64,000 nt of DNA. Origin: Diospyros lotus. Taxonomy: Eukaryota > Streptophyta > Magnoliopsida > Ericales > Ebenaceae. Positions 23,855-37,300 of this stretch are shown piece by piece (the first letter of the stretch is position 1; each line of letters starts with the position of its first letter). The notes beneath the pieces were generated by a model. That model ran no database searches, was not told where the DNA came from, and worked only from the letters and a program-made list of their open reading frames with translations. The stretch spans positions 9,153,922 to 9,217,921 of the forward strand of contig NC_068350.1 in the NCBI RefSeq assembly GCF_014633365.1. Reading direction: 5' to 3'. A program made the translations under genes and the position numbers.

Positions 23855-26800
23855 ATGGTGAATCAGAGAGTTATTCGTCGCCTGCTTCGGTGGAGAAAAT
23901 GGGCCAAGAGAGACTGGGCCATCGCCGCCTCCGCCGCCGGATTCGCCGTCATCATCTTCTCTCTCTCTCTCATCTTCGGTTCGTGGACGAAACGCTCGTC
24001 CGGCCACCATCCCCCCGATCCCCTCTGGGTTCACTTGTCCTTGTCGGAAAACGCCAAATCCAGAGGCGCCGGTAATTACAGTATATATGTGTATATATAC
24101 CACCTATATATATGTGCTCTCTTGTAATTGTTATATGTTTCCTGGTTGCAGCTTGTTTGGATGGGAGTTTGCCCGGGTACCATTTTCAGAAGGGTTTTGG
24201 ATCTGGTTCTAACAACTGGGTTGTTCACATTGAGGTCAAACCAGTGACATTTCCCCTTTTTTGTCTTTTTATTTTTATTTTTATTTTTCAGTTTTGTTTA
24301 CTATCATTTTTATGTGTTTCCATCCTCGTCGTTGGTTGCCTTTTTGTGTAAAGTGATTCTATGGAAAGATTTAGTTTGCAATTGAAGGCTGGTGTTTGAT
24401 TAAATGTTTGCCATAGAGGTATATTTCCAAATTCTGTCTAGTGCCCCACAGTATGTGTGGTACCAGTGCGTTTTCAGTTTCCATGTGTATGTGGGTATAC
24501 CCACATTGTTCTTTTGCGTGGATTTATGTTGTCAATGTGATTTTTAAAAATCAATTGATATCATGAATGCCATGCCACCAACCCTAACTTGGTTAGGATA
24601 TGGTGCCGTTAATGATGATGATGTTTGTATACCCACTTGTAACGCTGCTTTAACTTTACCTGTGCTTGGGGGCATAGCCTAAAGGAAAGGGTATACTTAT
24701 TGCTATTTATTTTTTGGACAAGTCCCCTTGCATGTGGCCAGATTCCCCGTGATGAGAAACTGATGTGCATATGCATACAATCTGATTGTGGGCTAACAAC
24801 AGTACAATAGCCAAGAGAAAACTTTCTCCTTTCTTCAGCAAAACAGAGACTTCATCCTCAGAATACACGGCACAGAAGGTAACCTCCCACAAATAGCTGT
24901 TACATAAACATGGAGACATGTGATGCAATTTTTGGGGAAACTCAGTTTTAATCCCATGCCATCACTCTCGTATGAACACGTTAACTAACAAATAGAAACT
25001 TGACACAATTAGAAAAAAAAAAAAAGACAAATAAGCAACTGAAATTAAAATAATTAATGCTTGGTTTAATTCCAAAATTGGCTCCCTTAAACCAATCCTT
25101 CAAGAACGCATCTGCTTTGCAACTTTATCTTCAAACAAAAAGCACTCCAGCACAATCTATTTGTCTTTTACCAAACCATGAATTAAGTATATGCTTGCTG
25201 TGACCATGGAACACTAGATTATTTGTGAAGCCAATTGTGATTTATTGCCACAAAAAATCTTTGTAGGCTTGTGTTGTTGATGTTTTGATTCAATAGGTAT
25301 TCTTCTCAGCAACACAGCTTGTGTAGCACTACTTCCTGCTACATTATATTCTACATCAGCTGTAGAGAGTGCTACAACTTGTTGCTTCTTGGATTACCGA
25401 GAAAATACACCTAGGCAAAAATGGGAAGCATAACCTGAAGTGTCTTTTCTTGTTTCAATATCATCACCCCAATTGCTACCTGTATATCCAACAAGCTTTC
25501 ATATAGTTATTACAGGAATTAAAAATGCCACCACTGTACGTACCTTTAAGGTATCTCAAATTACACTTCGCCGCTTGCAAGTGAGATTAACATGTGGTTT
25601 TCATAAATTTGCTATGATTCTAACACCATATTACCTTAGACAATATTGGGTCTTGTAGCCATTAGGTATCTCAAACTGCCTATGAAGCTTTCTAAAATTA
25701 GTTGAATCAACTAATTCATCTCCACCATCTTTCACATTCTTCAGTCTTTCTTGAACTGGAGTCAAAATAAGTTTCCATTTTGAAAATTTTCAAGATATCT
25801 CCAGCATTTTCTTTGTGAGATAAAGTTGCCATCAGATGTCTACATTTATTCTTTCAAGGAAATAAGACATTATCTGTCATGGTTTTCCCCGAAAATGGCC
25901 TTCCTTTTTCTCAAACTGGGTTATCTTAGTCTTCTTGAATTTTACCAGTAATTTTGAGTCGTTGACAAGAAAACATAGACCATCTATATACAAACTATGA
26001 TGATGCCTGTCTCCATGTTAGATTTGACATATAAAGCATGCTCATAAGAACATCGACAAAAGCCATTCTCAACAAAATACGATTCAATGCATCTATACCA
26101 CGTTGTAGGTGTTTGTTTCGAGCCATACAAGGCTTTTTTCGAGCTCTATACCTTGTCTTCTTCCCCTTTCTTCATATGGCCTATTGGTTTTTGGCATACA
26201 TCTCCTCCTCAAGCCCACCATTCAAAAAAGCAGATTTTACATCCATTTGATAAAATTTATAGCAATAGTGGGATACAAGAGATACGAATACTATCAAACC
26301 TAGCAACTGGAACAAATCGATACCTGACTTTTGTTTGTAGCCCTTGGCCATCAAGCATGCTTTGTAGTGTCTAGCTCTCCATTTGGCTTGTATTTTGTTT
26401 TGTTCAGCCACTTAACTGTTAATACCAATTGATTTATTCTGTTCTGGAAGTGTAGTAAGCTCCCAAGTGTTGTTTTTCTTGAGGGCATGAATTATGCATC
26501 CATTGCTTGTATCCAATGGCCATCCATAGCAGCATCCTCATATGTTAAAAAGGATCACAATCCACAAGAAAAGCATGAAAAAAAGCTTCATCATAAATAG
26601 GAAATTTAGCATCATTACCATCCACATAATCAACTATGGCCCCGTTTGTTGCAGCTTAATTAAAGAAATTATAACTTCTAGCTTCTTAGATTATAGCTTC
26701 TAAAACTTAGAATAAGTTGTAAACTTGTTTGCTGCACCTTCTTAGAAGTTGTAGTTAAGTAGTTGTGGTGTTTGATACCATAAGTTGTAAAATAACTTAT

Positions 26801-29800
26801 TTTTGTATAATTGTCCATAATACCCTTAATAGTTATAGAATGATAATTTAAAAATTAATTAGTGTATATGTATAAGTTTCAAGTGTTATAAAAAAATTAA
26901 TTAAAGTATAGAGAGAGAGGAAGATGGCGAGAGAGAGGAAGAGATCTGAAAATGGAGATGGCAGTGGAGAAGAAAAACCCATGATTGCGTAGACAAGAGA
27001 GTAATTCTTTGTTAAAAATAAGGGCAAAATTGTCATAAAAATGTAATCATTTAAGCAGAAGTTATAAAAGCTGGGGTACCCCAGCTTTGAAAAAGTCAAC
27101 TTCTAAAAGTTAGTAGAAACTATAAGTTAGAATTCTATAAACTAAAACAAACACTACATCCCAACTTTTTTTGAAGCTAGAAGTTAAAAGTTGCAGCTTT
27201 TAAGCTGCAACAAACAGGCCCTATAAGTAGGCAATCTGTGTTCACAATGTGGGTGACTAGATGACTCTGGAGGTACCACATCACTTTTAGACTACACATC
27301 TTGAAGCTCTATGCTTTGCAAAAATTGGCACTGGCAAGGATTTTTGCTTTTCAACTGACAAATCCCATACTTCATTCTCATTACGCATTGCTATTTTCTT
27401 ATTGTCGCTAAACAATAACACAATAGCAGAGTGAAAACTCTCTTCTTTCTTCAGCATAAGTAGAGAACAAGATTTCATCTTCAAAATACATAAAACCAAA
27501 GGAGAACCTCCCACACATAGCAGCTACATCAACATGGAGAGATATAATGCCCTTTTTTAGGGAATTGATGACACATGGGATTTAATCCGATAGTATCACA
27601 CTTATATTAACACATTAACTAACCAATTAAAGCAACTAAACTAAAATAATTAAATACTTGGTTTACATTAGATTGAAGGTGTCACAACCTGAATCAGTGA
27701 TTACCCGACCCGGATCAATTGATGACCTGGATCAGTATTTATTTTTTGCAGAAAATTATTTTATTTTGCAGAAGGATTAGTTATTAATTTTATTTTCAGA
27801 TTATTGTTGGTTATGGAGTGATTTAGGAGCAGTTACTGGTAGTGGAGGAGTGGTAACTGTTTTGTAGAAACTGTGGATAGCTTATATATAAAGCTATAAC
27901 CACATTGCCTAGGGATTATGTATGATCAAAATTCAAAATTCCTCTTTTTTCTCTACAATTCTTCCCCACTTTCTCTCGGTTTCTCCCTATTTCTCTTTGT
28001 TCCACCCTTATTTCTATCTCTATTTCTCCCTTTCTTTCAACAATATATTCAAAGAATTCATAGTTAGGATAGTTAGGACTGGATTCTTGACAATTTGGTA
28101 TCAGAGCCATTGGTTCTTAGTTGAGATCTAGGCGATTTCTAGTAGTGATTCCGATCAGACTTGAAGGCGAGCAGAACAAGATGATTTCTGGAAGTTGTTA
28201 CCAGTGTTGTTAAGAGTGAAGTTAGAAGGATTCGACTGAGGAAATGGTAGAGGGGACCCGCACAAAACACATGGAGGCGAGGTTGGAAACCATGGATTTG
28301 GGTTTGCAGCAGATGTAGGAAGAAATGAATTGTCGGGAGGAGAACTGTTGAGAATCCCACATCGCCTCCACAAGGGAGACATGGGCTATATATAAGGAGG
28401 AGGATCCCTCCACCTGTTAAGCTAGCTTTTCAAGTTGGAGTTCCACCTCTAACTTCTCACATGGTATCAGAGCTAACCCTTGGTTGTCATGGTCATGGAC
28501 CAGTACCCTGCCCGATCACCTGGGCATGTATCAGTTACTGGAGAAGTTTCGACGTGGGGGGGAGTGTTGAGAATCTCACATCTCCTCCACAAGGGAGACA
28601 TGGGCTATATATAAGGAGGAGAATCCCTCCACACCTGTTAAGCTAGCTTTTTAGGTTGGAGTTCTACCTCTAATTTCTCACAAGAACATTGCCACCAGAG
28701 AAGCTATGCAGTCACTGGAGAAAAAAGTTGCTAACGTCGGCCAAAGGTTGGATGGGCTACTAAAAATGTTTTCTACAATGCCTCAAGCTAGCCTGCTGGA
28801 GGACTCTCCTCCAAGATCCATTTCAAAGCCGATCTTGACAAGAGTAGGCACTTCCAAGCCAATCTTGACAAGAGCAAGCATCCCTCCTCACGCTTCTACG
28901 TCACAGGAAGATGAGGAATGACTTGAACTAGAACAGGCATTCTAGGTAAGGGGTTCTTATCAAAAATCACAACACACACCAATGCCTAGGCTGGAAATCC
29001 CTACGTTTGAAGGTGTTAAACCAAGATGGTGGATTAGGAGGGGTGAAAGATTTTTCCAATACTACAATGTGTCTGAAAATCAGAAAATAAACCTGCCACA
29101 ACCTACTTCAATGACATGGCTGATTTATGGTTTCAAGGGTGGAACAAAGTGAGGGTTGAGACCAATTGGATAGAATTTGTGGAAGACTTCTGTATTAGGT
29201 TTGGCGAGAAATCTATGACAGATATAATTGAGAAGTTTAATAAGTTGAAGCAAGAAGGATCAGTGATAGAATTCCATATCCATTTTGAAGCATTGAGGTC
29301 TTTAATGATGAATACACAACCTGCCTTGACTGAGCATTATTTTGTTTCTAGCTTTATCAGTGGATTAAATGATTAATCGAGGCCAATTGTTAAGATGATG
29401 CAGCCTACAACTGTTAAGCAAGCTGCCGAGAAGGCAAGATTACAAGAGTTGGCTTTGGAAGCAATCTTTGGAAAACACAAACTAGCGAAACTTCATCCTT
29501 CGACAAGACAACAGTTGGAAGGAAATTATGGGACTGCAATATCAGGACTGAATTAGGGAAATCTGAATCCTAGGGTTAATACTAGGATTCAATCCAGGAG
29601 ACTATTGCAAAAGACAATTATTGTATATGGAAGGATTGGATGAAGGGATAGTAGAAGGAGAAAGACGTTGCTGGGATTGGATGAAGAAAGTGAGGCTAGT
29701 TACTGAGATTTCTTGGAACAACAAATCTTTTAAGGGGGAGGGAATGTCACAACTTGGATTAGTGATTACCCAACCCAGATCAATTAATCACTTGGATCAA

Positions 29801-32800
29801 TATTTATTTTTTGCAGCAGATTATTTTATTTTGCAAAAGGATTAGTTATTAATTTTATTTTCAGATTATTGTTGGTTGTGATTTAGGAGTAGTTATTAGT
29901 AGTGGAGGAGTGGTAACTGTCTTGTAGAAATTATGGATAGCTTATATATAAAGCTATAACCACTGTCTTGTAGAAATTATGGATAGCTTATATATAAAGC
30001 TATAACCACTGTCTTGTAGAAATTATGGATAGCTTATATATAAAGCTATAACCACATTGTCGAGGGATTATGTATGATCAGAATTCAAAGTTCCTATTTT
30101 TCTCTACATTTCTTCCCCACTTTCTCGGTTTCTCCTTGTTTCTCTCTCATTTCTCTTTGTTCCTCCCTTATTTCTATCTCTATTTCTCCCTCTCTTTCAA
30201 CTATATATCTTCAAAGAATTCACAGTTAGGACCAAGTTCCTTACATAAAGATTGCTAATTCTAACTCCAATCACTTTTTCTCAATTTTTAACGTTCTCAT
30301 TCTTGTTATGTTTTCAGGGTGGAGGTTGGTGTGATTCAATTGAAGCATGCTCTTCACGCAAGAGAACTCCATTGGGATCTTCAAGATACATGGAAGATGA
30401 AGTCAAATTTACTGGGATTTTCAGCCAGGAATTGTTAGAGAATCCTGGTAAACCGTTAATTTGATTCCCATGGTTTGTTATTGACAATTTTAAAATTGCT
30501 AGACACTTTTGTCTTTGCCCCTGTTAAGAATTTTCTTTCTCTATGCTCTTCTACACATTTATTTTCTCTCAATTTTCTTTTTTATTTTTATAGTTAAGAT
30601 TTGAATCCTTAGACCTTGTTACCTTGATATTTACACAAGTGAAGCTATCTGCATTTAGTTTCCATATGTCCAAATGGGATGGTTGTATGTTGTGCTATGT
30701 GTTATGTGCTTTTCTCATCTATGTATGTCTTGTGGGATGTGATACCTCCACATCTCTATGTATGCTTGGTGTGTGCTTCTTCCTTCATATGCATATTTGT
30801 AACTATCTGCTTATGTAACACTAAAGTTGATGAATACCCTCCCATTGAAAAATTTGTGGACATTTACCCTTCTTAAGTATATCAGATGTGGAAAAGAATA
30901 CTTTTCTATATTATACTGTATTGTATTTTGTAACTATGCACTGTATATTAGGTACTTATTACTAGTGTGGATCCCGATTTAGGCAACCAATGCCAAATAA
31001 TTAGGGATTAGTCAACTCAATCAAGGAAGAAAAAAAATAAGGGAAGCAATACCAAATAGGAAACATAATCTTATCCTAATAAAAAAAGGAAACTCTAGAA
31101 ATAAGGAAATAGAGATATTCTAGGAAAGAAACAACAATTATAGGAAAGATTTCTGGATTTATGCCACTCCCCCTCAAATTGGTAAATGGATATCATCCAT
31201 TCTCAACTTGTCCATGATCTCCTGAAATCTTGACACTGATAGTCCCTTGGTTAATGTATCAGCTAGCTAGTCATTAGTTGAAGTGTAAGGAGTACTAATC
31301 AATCCACAATCAAGCTTTTCCTTGATGAAGTGCCTATCTACTTTATGTTTGGTTCAATCTTGTTGAATTGGATTGTGAACAATATTGATGGCTGGCTGCT
31401 TGTCACAATAAAGTCTCATAGTCCCTTCTTGATTAACTTCGAGATCTTCAACAATGATCTTGAGCCATAAAAGTTTGCATACTCCATTCATCATTGCTCT
31501 AATTTAGCTTCCGCACTAGATCTAGCAACCCCACTTTGTTTCTTACTTCTTCAAGTTACTAAGTTCCCTCCCAAAAAAGTGCAATAACCTGATGTGTGGA
31601 ACTTTTATCCGTGAGAGACCTAGCATAATGTAACATCTTGGTATTTTGAAAAATAATAGTAATTAATTTTTGTATTTGAGATGATTTATTGAAAATTTGT
31701 GGCAACATGGAATTTAATGGAGAATATTAAATTTTGAATAGGGAAGTGATTGAAAGTTTTTGGAATTTTCGGGATCTAAGTATAAGGTTGGAATTTGGGA
31801 GTTTCTTTAATATAAAATTAATTGTTGCAAAAATATAATTAAAGGGGTCTTGTAGCCTAGTGGTTACTTGTACACAAGAGAGCTTGGAATCCTCTTTGCT
31901 AGGTCCTATTCCTTCTGGGTGGCTAAGCTTTCCCTTCCCTTTAAGATGTGTGTTCACAATTTTTGACTATTGAATGTAATTCTTTCCATCAAGTCGGTAT
32001 TCTCTCATATTCAGAAGTTCTCTATTCAATGAATTTGTTGAATTGGGAGCACTGGAATGCACTCAATCTCGGCCAATTCCAGTCACACACACACACGATT
32101 TGAATCTCAAAATACAGAAACAAAAGATAAGAACATAAACAAAAATCGAATAACAATGAAAGAGATACGCAAACCACAAGAAGACAGTCATTTATCCTGG
32201 TTCAGATTATCAAATGATAATTCTACATCTAGCCTCTTGATCCCAAGAGCAATCCACTAAGAACTTTGAAAAACAGTACAAGAATCCCTCACACGAGTAC
32301 AGTCGCTTATGAGATTACAAAGACTATCTAGAACTCTAGGCTTTCCTCTCAATCACAACACTCGTTACAATAGAATGAATGATACCCAAGCGACTGCCTT
32401 ATGCCTTCTATTTATAGACATTTTGTGCGGACAATACTAGGAATATAAAAAGACAACACAATACCTATTATACCCTTCATACATATGCTACCGTTAGACA
32501 CAACCTCACTTAACTAATTCTGCCGCTTGAATATAATTGGACTCCACTGGTTTCTTCTAGGCTACACTCGATGCAAACATACAACAGAATTAGTTGAAGG
32601 CTGTGAAACAAGCTTGGTTGGTGTGGAGGTAACACTTCCTGAATGACTTATCATTAGAAAAATTGTAGAAGGTTGTTTATGGCTATTTAGGAAGAATAGA
32701 GTAGAAAGATGCTAGTTAGGCCCAGAAAAAATGGCAAGGGCACAGAAGGTAAGGCCGATTATCGGCAAGTTGCAAAAGGCATAGAGAAAGGAAAAAACGG

Positions 32801-34348
32801 GCAACAAGGCCGATTAACAATAGTGAAGGCTGATTAAGAGAGAACCTGAGGATGGTGGCTCTAATACCATGTGGGAAAGAATACTTTTCTATATCATATT
32901 ATATTTTATAATTGTACACTGTACACTAGGCACTTATTACAAGTGTGGATCCCGATTTAGGTGACCAATCCCAAATAATTAGGGATTAGTCAACTCAATC
33001 AAGGAAGGAAAAAAAATCGAGGAAACAATACCAAGTAGGAAACACAAGCTTATCCTAATTAAAAGGAAACTCTGGAAATAAGGAAATAGGGATATTCTAG
33101 GAAAGAAACAACAATTATAGGAAAGATTTCTGGATTTCTAACACCCGGCTCCTAAGAATGTGGGATCAAAAGTCTAGCATCAGGCTTTGTCCAAGTAATA
33201 ACTCCATTTCCAAATGTGGCACTTGAAATCCTAGTTGCCTCTTATTTAGTGAAGAGTAGGAAACAGAGCGTTCCCTTGGTTTACAATATCATAAAAAGTA
33301 GTTAGCAATGTTAAACTTATCAAGTGGTGAAGGATAAGGATATGTGGTGCTCGATTGTTATTCTTCCAACTAGACTATCTTTATTTGGTCCCTCTATTTA
33401 GGAAAAATCATCAAGACTAGAAACTGTATGCTTGGGCATCTTTTGTGATCTTCCCTTTTTAAGGAAGAGGAAAAACTTGTAGGTTTATGTCCATCAGGAT
33501 AACTTTTCTCCTTGTTTTATGGAAGGAGATCAATGGCCCTCATGGTGCTTTTTTCCTGGACCATTTTATGGCTCCACCCTCACTTGTGGCAACTTGTAGA
33601 GGATAGGGCAAGCTACTATTTTTTTTTCTTTTTCTTTTTCTTTTTTGGGGAGCCTATTACTTTCTCCTCCATGGCTGAGTTTATAGGGAGGTGCTAATTT
33701 TATTCTGGTCCATCTATAGAATTCAGTGGGTGATGCGGCCTTGACATGCTTGGTTTGTTACTCCTTTTTATGGGTTTTGGTGCTTATGACAGGAGGAGAC
33801 AACAAATGCCTTTTAAGTGTTCTATTTATCATTTGGATGGAAATATTTTCATATTTTTGATAGAAAATGCTTCCCTTTTTCTGTTTCTTCTTTCACTCGA
33901 TCTTTATATGAGTTTTACAAGCATGTATCAAAGGCTCATTTGTTTTTGCTATTCTCTACATGGTTGTCCCCTTTCAAGGCAGTTTTCTTCTATAATGCTT
34001 TTATTTTTAAAGAAATAATAATAATAAGCCAAAGCATGCGGCCATGGTTTTTTGGGGTAATTGCAAGAAAGGAACCAAAAAAAAAAAGATGTGGTAAAGA
34101 TGGTATACAGCTGCATATTTAGAATTAAGAAAATGCTAATATTGTATAGTTTAAACTAATGTATTGGGCATCTTCCAGATTTCTTCAACTGGAACAAAGT
34201 AAAAATACGCTATTGTGATGGTGCATCTTTAGCTGGGCACCATGAAAGTGAGTTTAAGGCAAGTGGAATAATGTTTCTCATCTTGGTTAGAGATTATGCA
34301 ATTCTATACTATGCATATTGTACGTGTACATGCAGAAGTTCTTGTCTC

Positions 34349-34391
<43 letters not shown>

Positions 34392-37300
34392 TCTAGTGGC
34401 TTTTGAGTAATTGTGCATCTCTTGATATTTTGCTAACAGAACAGAACGCAACTCTTCTTCAGAGGTCAGCTTATCTGGGAAGCACTTATGAATGATCTCT
34501 TATCAATTGGATTGTCCAGTGCTAGACAGGTCAGTTCTGTAATTCATATTCATTTTTTCTCATTTTACTGGTATGCAGTGTGAATCTTGTTCTGATTATG
34601 GATAAACTCTTGTCAGTTGCCCTATCTAATGTTGGATATGTTTCCTTGACTTTGTTATAATTTTTCTCTTTTTTAAGATATATGATAAATTTTTCATGAT
34701 CATATTTTTTGAGATTCGGGATACTTTACTCCTTATTCACTAGACAATATTAGTGGAAGCATGATGGAAATTTTCTTCCACTCCTTATTCTGATGGGCTA
34801 AGAATTGGCATCATGACTGAAGTTTCTTCATCACATTTATGCAAGGATTGTATGGGGTTTAACCCCTCTAAGGTGCTTCCTTTTGCGGAAATGATATACT
34901 GATTGAACACATCAAAATGTCCCGTGTCATTTGGATGCTGAATATTTCATTTCATATTTTGAAATTTACAGTGGTTTTATGTCCAAACAAATCTTGAATT
35001 TGTTCCTGTCATTAAAGTGGGTGAAGTTGTTGCTCTTCTTTTTTGCCCTTTCCTGCAACTGTTCATGAACTAATTTAGGTGAAGGCCTCTCTATCTCAAA
35101 TCTCTGTTAATAGGCCTTATGTGGTAAAGTTCTTGTAGAAATGGATACAATGGATCCATTGTTTATGGGATCTCATCCCACAAATTGAGGAAACATGTAT
35201 CTATGTTTCATGGGTTACATGTTTCCATTGTTTTATGGGTTTTACTTTTCTATCTTTTTGTGTATATAAGATTTTGTATGTAGATTAGATTGTGTGGAGA
35301 TATCATTGTATTCAATATTGTCTTGGTTTGTTATTGGTTTGTTATAGTTCTGTTTGCATGAAATGTGAATGTATTAATAATTGACAGATTTTTCGAGGGG
35401 TAGCTTTCTTGTTCAATTTGGGAAAATTGTTGGCACCCCTCAGATTCGCATTTCTTGGTTTTAACTGATGCATTTGATAATACACAGGCACTTCTTTCAG
35501 GATGTTCTGCGGGAGGGTTGGCAACTCTTATACACTGCGATAATTTCCGAGAAATTTTGCCTAACAATGCCACTGTCAAATGTCTTGCTGATGCTGGTTT
35601 CTTTCTTAATGAGTACGATCTTGTGCCTGTTCACTTTTCAATACACCCCCTGTTTCGCATCTCTCTTTTGAGGAGTTTCAGATTTCAGATTTTTCTAAGA
35701 TAATACTTTTCAGTTTCAGATTTTTCTAAAAAAAATTAAGATTTTTGTTGGTATTTACTGTTAATTGGCTTCTAATCCATATACCTGAGATCAGAGTGAA
35801 ATTCTGGCTGTAAATTTCATTACAAGTTCTTACTCTGATCTCCTGGCTGTAAATTTCATTATAAGTTCTCAACGTGTTCTTTTTTTTTTTTCACCATATT
35901 ATTAATTTGACCATGTTTCTGTGTCCTGTCCTTAAACTTCTACCTCAATGGTTTTGGCCACTCATGCAGTAGACATCTAAGCTAGTTAGGTGTAGAATAG
36001 ACTACTTGTAACTCAAGATGGTCATTATTCTCCAACTTCGATGTTGGGCAAAGTGCAGACTTCCACCATAATGAACCCATTTCCCATACAATGAAGAAGA
36101 CCTTTTTGACCAATTTACTTGGATGAAAATTTTGATGCATAACCCATGACGTGTGACAAATACTAGTGGTAACCAATGTTGTCATACAAAGCTTATCTTT
36201 ATCATGAGCGGATTCCTGAAATTTGTTGGCATGTTCATTGTCCACATGATTTCCCAGAAATGCAACAGGACCAATCTATATGAAATGTCAAAGACCTTGA
36301 TTTCTAAGACCTTGTCTGTAGGACTAGGATCTGTAAGAAACTACGCCCTGGATTAGGAAGAGCTTGTTTTCCCTATATGATTTGCGTGTTCAGCCTCTGA
36401 GCTTGAGATATGACTTCATTTTGGATACATTTTCTCCATTTCAGGAAAGATATTGCTGGACATCACACAATAGAATCTTTTTATCAAGATGTTGTCAGTC
36501 TCCAGGTTGTAACTCGGCATTACACTTTTTTTGGTTTAGTTATACATCTTGTCTATGGTTGTATTTTATACCCGCATTTTGATACAGCATCCTCTTTAAA
36601 AGTTAAAGCAGCAAATATTGCGTTAGCTTGTACAGGAGAATTAGCCTCATATTCTTTATTACTTTTATCTTATTTATTATTTATTTTTTGTGAGAATATA
36701 TGACATTAATAGCTGAAATTTATGGATTTATAATGTTATTTATGGAGTGTCTCATAGCCCTATCTAAGGTGACTCTACCCACTATCTGTGAATAAAGGCA
36801 TGATTTTGTCTGTACTCCCTCCTTGTTCCTTGTACTTGGCCAAAAAAAAAAAAAACAGATACAAATGACTGGTCAAATTTGTCTGCGTTGCTTTTGTTTT
36901 TATTCTTTTAACCTTTGAATTTGTTTTTGACAATCTTTGGTATCAATAGAATTTATGTTCCATCAGTATAGCTAATAGTTCATGCTTATCTATAATGGTG
37001 TCAGGGTGTTGCTAAAAGTCTGGACAAGGATTGTGTTGCTCGGATGAAACCATCTAAGGTGTGTTTTCTGTGTAACAAAATATTTTTTCAAGTTGGTGAC
37101 GTTCATTATATAAGATGCTTTCCTCTTTTACAGCTCAACCTTATTGCCTAATTAGCAGTCACTGTTATTTGTTAACTCCAATGCCAGTGTTTTTTCCCTC
37201 AAGAATTTATTAACAACATAAGGACCCCGGTTTTCCTTGTCCACCCAGCTTATGATTTTTGGCAGGTGCCTTTCACAAATGACTTCTTCCAATTTTTTCG

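Larger units (their letters stand above)
27680..30245 (+). mobile_element. Ty3/gypsy non-autonomous (gag-only) element in intron 2
   Basis: The 5' LTR 27680-28092 (413 bp, TGTCACAACC...TTGACA) is followed by a primer-binding site TGGTATCAGAGC (28096-28107) complementary to initiator tRNA-Met. Gag-like sequence runs from the ATG at 28244 to about 29600. A purine tract AAGGGGGAGGGAA precedes the 3' LTR 29745-30245 (501 bp). There is no protease, RT or integrase, so it depended on another element. The 3' LTR is longer because of a triplication. Flanks GAAGG and TAAAG match poorly, so no target duplication is claimed. Same strand as the host gene. Confidence 0.85.

Noticed and set aside
23737..24103. 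Alternative 101-112-codon frames over exon 1 of the esterase
   Set aside because: They overlap the exon whose protein continues correctly into exon 2 and has a strong start context.
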